The notes under the pieces are model-generated. The model was given only the letters and a program-made list of their open reading frames with translations. It did no database searches and was not told the origin of the DNA. Shown here in pieces: positions 61,691 through 64,000 of a stretch of 64,000 nt of DNA (positions are counted from its first letter, which is position 1; each line of letters opens with the position of its first letter). The stretch is from NCBI GenBank assembly GCA_017398555.1, contig JAFQFV010000009.1, forward strand, positions 1 through 64,000, in the 5' to 3' direction. This DNA comes from Alistipes sp. GTDB taxonomy: Bacteria > Bacteroidota > Bacteroidia > Bacteroidales > Rikenellaceae. The position numbers and the translations under genes were made by a program.

Positions 61691-62035
61691 CTACTTAGCC
61701 AAGAGGTTGTCGATATTCTCGATATACTCTAACGAGTCGTCGATAAAGAACTGCAACTCAGGAATAGACTTCACCTGGTTGCGCATGCGGTTACCCAACG
61801 CACCACGAATAGCGCGGTTATGCTCGGTCAGCAGGTCGAGTGTCGCCTGTGCCTTATCAAACGGAAAGACGCTGACATATATCTTGGCGTATGCAAGGTC
61901 AACCGATACACGTACGGTGGTCACTGTAACGAGGATGCCTCGGAGCAGAGCCGAGTACTCTCGCTGGATAATTTCGGCGATATCTCGCTGAATCTGCTTT
62001 GCAATCTTCTGCTGTCTTGTGTTTGTATTCTCCAT
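61691..62035 (-). CDS. rbfA: Ribosome-binding factor A
   Basis: 114 residues, KH-like 30S maturation factor: NTRQQKIAKQIQRDIAEIIQ, VTVTTVRVSVDLAYAKIYVS, and IRGALGNRMRNQVKSIPELQ are diagnostic. Its first base overlaps the preceding gene's stop, and the next gene (permease) starts 15 bp later. Confidence 0.95.
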   Translation of the reverse strand: MENTNTRQQKIAKQIQRDIAEIIQREYSALLRGILVTVTTVRVSVDLAYAKIYVSVFPFDKAQATLDLLTEHNRAIRGALGNRMRNQVKSIPELQFFIDDSLEYIENIDNLLAK

Positions 62036-62874
62036 TATAGTGCAAATTTTACAATCTCTCTATTTTTATCTCTCTTTGGTGGTTTGTAGAACCACGAGTC
62101 AAAGCCCCTCTTGTTGAGGCGGAAACCTACGCGCAGGCTGATGGCGAGGTTATCCAACGGCGAACGCAGCGGTGAGTACCAGAATGGATTTTCGCCGGGA
62201 TTTGTCTGCTGGTCAAGTCCGTTGTCGTAGTACTTGTTTCGGTTCTTGAGAATATCCGAGTAGCCGAAGTAGTAACGACCTCGGATACCTATCTCCACCT
62301 GCTTAATCAGAAAATCTATACCCAAACCACCCGCAAGGCCATAACCAAAGCGGTTATCTCTCTCCGAACGCATGTGATACTTACCCTCAATTACCGTCAG
62401 ACCCTGACCGTTGAGAGAGCCAAAGGTGTAGGTCTCGTAGTTCTTGAACGAAGAGGCGAAGTAGTAGCTGAAGGTCACTGCCGCCTCAAGATATACACGA
62501 ACGGTGTTTTTAATCATGTAGAAGTGGGGCTGCCAAACAAGCGGCACCATCAGCGTATTTACATTGCGCTGGTAGTACTTGTAGTCCTTTTTGTCCTCAT
62601 AAATCGAGGCGTAAGGGGCATACGAAAAACCGCTCTGCAACCACTCGACATCGACGCCGACACAACCCACAAAGCGAGGCAGAGAGTAGTATCTCCACGA
62701 CAATCCCGCCTGCCCCGTACCCCAAATAGGGCGAGTCTCTTGTGCCGGATAGAGGCGCGATGTTGCCATACCGGCACCACCTGTCATAGCAAACACGTGC
62801 TGTGCCTTGACGCTGTTATTACACAACATCAAAGCGCATACGGTTAAAGATAGTATGGTTAAAAATCTCTTCAT
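62035..62874 (-). CDS. Outer-membrane beta-barrel protein
   Basis: 279 residues from MKRFLTILSLTVCALMLCNN, with signal peptide to about residue 25 (KAQ). The mature chain alternates aromatic and polar residues in strands such as GTGQAGLSWRYYSLPRFVGC and YLEAAVTFSYYFASSF, with RVGFRL near the C terminus: a porin-like or PorT-like barrel. It ends at the base where rbfA starts. Function unknown. Confidence 0.82.
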   Translation of the reverse strand: MKRFLTILSLTVCALMLCNNSVKAQHVFAMTGGAGMATSRLYPAQETRPIWGTGQAGLSWRYYSLPRFVGCVGVDVEWLQSGFSYAPYASIYEDKKDYKYYQRNVNTLMVPLVWQPHFYMIKNTVRVYLEAAVTFSYYFASSFKNYETYTFGSLNGQGLTVIEGKYHMRSERDNRFGYGLAGGLGIDFLIKQVEIGIRGRYYFGYSDILKNRNKYYDNGLDQQTNPGENPFWYSPLRSPLDNLAISLRVGFRLNKRGFDSWFYKPPKRDKNREIVKFAL

Positions 62875-62884
62875 AATCAATCAT

Positions 62885-64000
62885 TTAGAACATTCGACCA
62901 GAGCTGTTGCCGCTGCCTGTCAGTCCGCCAAGACCGCCCATCATGCCGCCCATGCCGCCCATCATACCGCCGGCGCCACCCATCATGCCACCGGAGCTGT
63001 TTTGGTCGACCTTGTTGAGGTTCTCAAGGCGCTTCTTCTCCCACTCCTCCGAGAGCTTCTTGATGCGGGAAGCCTCCTTCTCCTCAAGAACCTGAATCAG
63101 ATTCTCCATTGTCATAGGTTTGAAGACGCTGCTCATATCTATATCAATCTCGATATCCCAATTAGCCTTTGTGGCAAACAGATCCTCTCCCTTATCGTTG
63201 ATAAACATCTCGGAGCGCTCTGGTTGCAGACGATTTACAACATCGCCGGCATCCCACTGACCATTGCCGTTGGTGTCTTCGATAATTCGGATGCGAATCT
63301 CGCCCGGAGCGACGAAGTTGATAGTATATTTACCGCTTACAACCCCCTTGAGCTCCTGCTGAGTCTTATTTGAAGAGTCGGTCTGCTGGATGATATACTG
63401 CTTACCCTCCTCGCCCTTGACGGTGAGGACAATCTTTGCGAATTTCTCAGGGTCGTATGTGGCAAAAGATGAGGATATAGAGTCACATTGGTAACCCATA
63501 ACATCTGTCAGCGAACCCTTAGGAACGTAGAAACGGTACTTTGTTGCATTCTCCCACGCTGCGCGAACAAAGTAGTGGCCGATGTTGAGCGTATCGCGGA
63601 CAAAGTGCTTCTCAATCTCCGCCTCGGTGGCATTTGTACCCTCGCCTGTGACCTTGTAGAGCTTTACAGCTGTCGAGTCGAAGGTTACCAAAGGGAAATC
63701 GACTGTAATCTCAAAGCCCTTTTCAGGATTAATCTCGCCTGTAGCGGAGCTCTTGAACTTGAATGGGTTCGCTTTCTTCGGTGGGATGTATTCACGACCC
63801 TCCTCCTCGGCCTTCTTACGCTCGCGCTCCTCCTTCTCACGCTCCTTCTGCTCCTCTTTGCTCTCGACCCTCTTCCAAGCAACCTTTATCGGCTCGGTGG
63901 TCTTGACATATTGGCGAATAGAGTCGTGCTTGTAGTATGTAATCTCACCCTTGATAGTGTCCGGAATCTCCTCGGCAGGGAGGTTAATCCAGAGGTTGAG
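62885..64000 (-). CDS. Large Ig-like lipoprotein, 3' part; 5' end outside the window
   Basis: The frame is open to the right edge, so about 370 C-terminal residues are seen and no start is present; internal TTG/ATG codons are not starts. A Glu/Lys/Arg-rich charged stretch (KERENKEER-like, about 60 residues from the edge) precedes repeated beta domains. The C-terminal core (INFVAPGEIRIRIIEDTNGN followed by WDAGDV..QPE) matches the Bacteroidetes Ig-like family that ends with ANWDIE. A coiled-coil-like LEEKEASRIKKLSEEWEKKR region and a Met/Gly repeat tail (GGMMGGAGGMMGG) follow. Surface or envelope role is likely; function unknown. Confidence 0.8.
   Translation of the reverse strand, partial: LNLWINLPAEEIPDTIKGEITYYKHDSIRQYVKTTEPIKVAWKRVESKEEQKEREKEERERKKAEEEGREYIPPKKANPFKFKSSATGEINPEKGFEITVDFPLVTFDSTAVKLYKVTGEGTNATEAEIEKHFVRDTLNIGHYFVRAAWENATKYRFYVPKGSLTDVMGYQCDSISSSFATYDPEKFAKIVLTVKGEEGKQYIIQQTDSSNKTQQELKGVVSGKYTINFVAPGEIRIRIIEDTNGNGQWDAGDVVNRLQPERSEMFINDKGEDLFATKANWDIEIDIDMSSVFKPMTMENLIQVLEEKEASRIKKLSEEWEKKRLENLNKVDQNSSGGMMGGAGGMMGGMGGMMGGLGGLTGSGNSSGRMF

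Noticed and set aside
1..64000. Prophage, insertion sequence, toxin-antitoxin or defence island
   Set aside because: No integrase, transposase, restriction, nuclease-helicase or toxin families were recognised; gene content is almost entirely conserved housekeeping and envelope functions.

Overview
The window is a 64-kb chromosomal segment of a Bacteroidales bacterium. I would place it near Alistipes/Rikenellaceae, but family-level placement is an impression and not a proof. The evidence is: promoters of the Bacteroidetes type (-33 TTTG, 19-20 bp, -7 TAnnTTTG); almost no Shine-Dalgarno sequences; a fusA-rpsJ junction without tuf; Bacteroidetes-restricted families (TamL-type lipoprotein, DUF3127, DUF4296, Ig-like lipoprotein with a C-terminal NGNG-x-WD motif); and an acpP-fabF-rnc cluster.

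Layout. (1) 1-17.3 kb, plus strand: the 3' part of fusA, then the S10-spc-alpha ribosomal protein supercluster, ending with secY, map, infA, rpmJ, rpsM, rpsK, rpsD, rpoA and rplQ. A 291-bp gap with a hairpin, a promoter-like box and a structured leader splits it between rpsN and rpsH. (2) 17.3-22.8 kb, mostly minus strand: a repeat-bearing terminator zone, a small lipoprotein, pgk, and an ABC transporter operon with a YtrA-type GntR regulator and a clear palindromic operator at its promoter. (3) 22.8-26.4 kb, plus: two related secreted YYY proteins, one with a DnaJ-like cysteine cluster, and a GH3 glycosidase. (4) 26.4-32.3 kb, minus: a DUF3127 protein, tRNA-Leu(GAG), dxs, a TamL-like outer-membrane lipoprotein and dapF. 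(5) 32.3-36.3 kb, plus: an alpha/beta hydrolase, a secreted FAD oxidoreductase and rplS. (6) 36.4-39.7 kb, minus: a pseudokinase-like/WG-repeat protein, rnc, fabF and acpP. (7) 39.9-48.2 kb, plus (except tRNA-Cys): pepE, yraN, waaA, a repeat-rich tRNA-Cys zone, a divergent dprA, tatD, an asparaginase, and an ExbB/membrane protein/ExbD/ExbD operon. (8) 48.3-64 kb, mixed: a SlyD-type isomerase, a tandem-domain membrane protein, gcvP, a glycerophosphodiesterase-like lipoprotein, an MFS transporter, tRNA-Gln(CUG) followed by repeats that copy its 3' end, aqpZ, an OmpA/TPR lipoprotein, an amidohydrolase, a DUF4296 lipoprotein, a LolC/E-like permease, rbfA, an outer-membrane barrel, and the 3' part of a large Ig-like lipoprotein gene.

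Most of the coding content is conserved housekeeping: translation, lipid A and isoprenoid precursors, fatty acid synthesis, lysine/peptidoglycan precursor, glycine cleavage, and envelope energisation. I see no phage, insertion sequence, CRISPR or recognisable defence island. The unusual material is in the non-coding DNA: a nested, mutually exclusive hairpin element and tRNA 3'-end duplications beside tRNA-Cys, 75-bp repeats ending in tRNA-Gln 3' ends, back-to-back promoters with only 11-13 bp between their -7 boxes, two isolated strong Shine-Dalgarno sites (rpmC, rplO), and an extra N-terminal hydrophobic segment on SecY. Nothing here can be called a new system from sequence alone.
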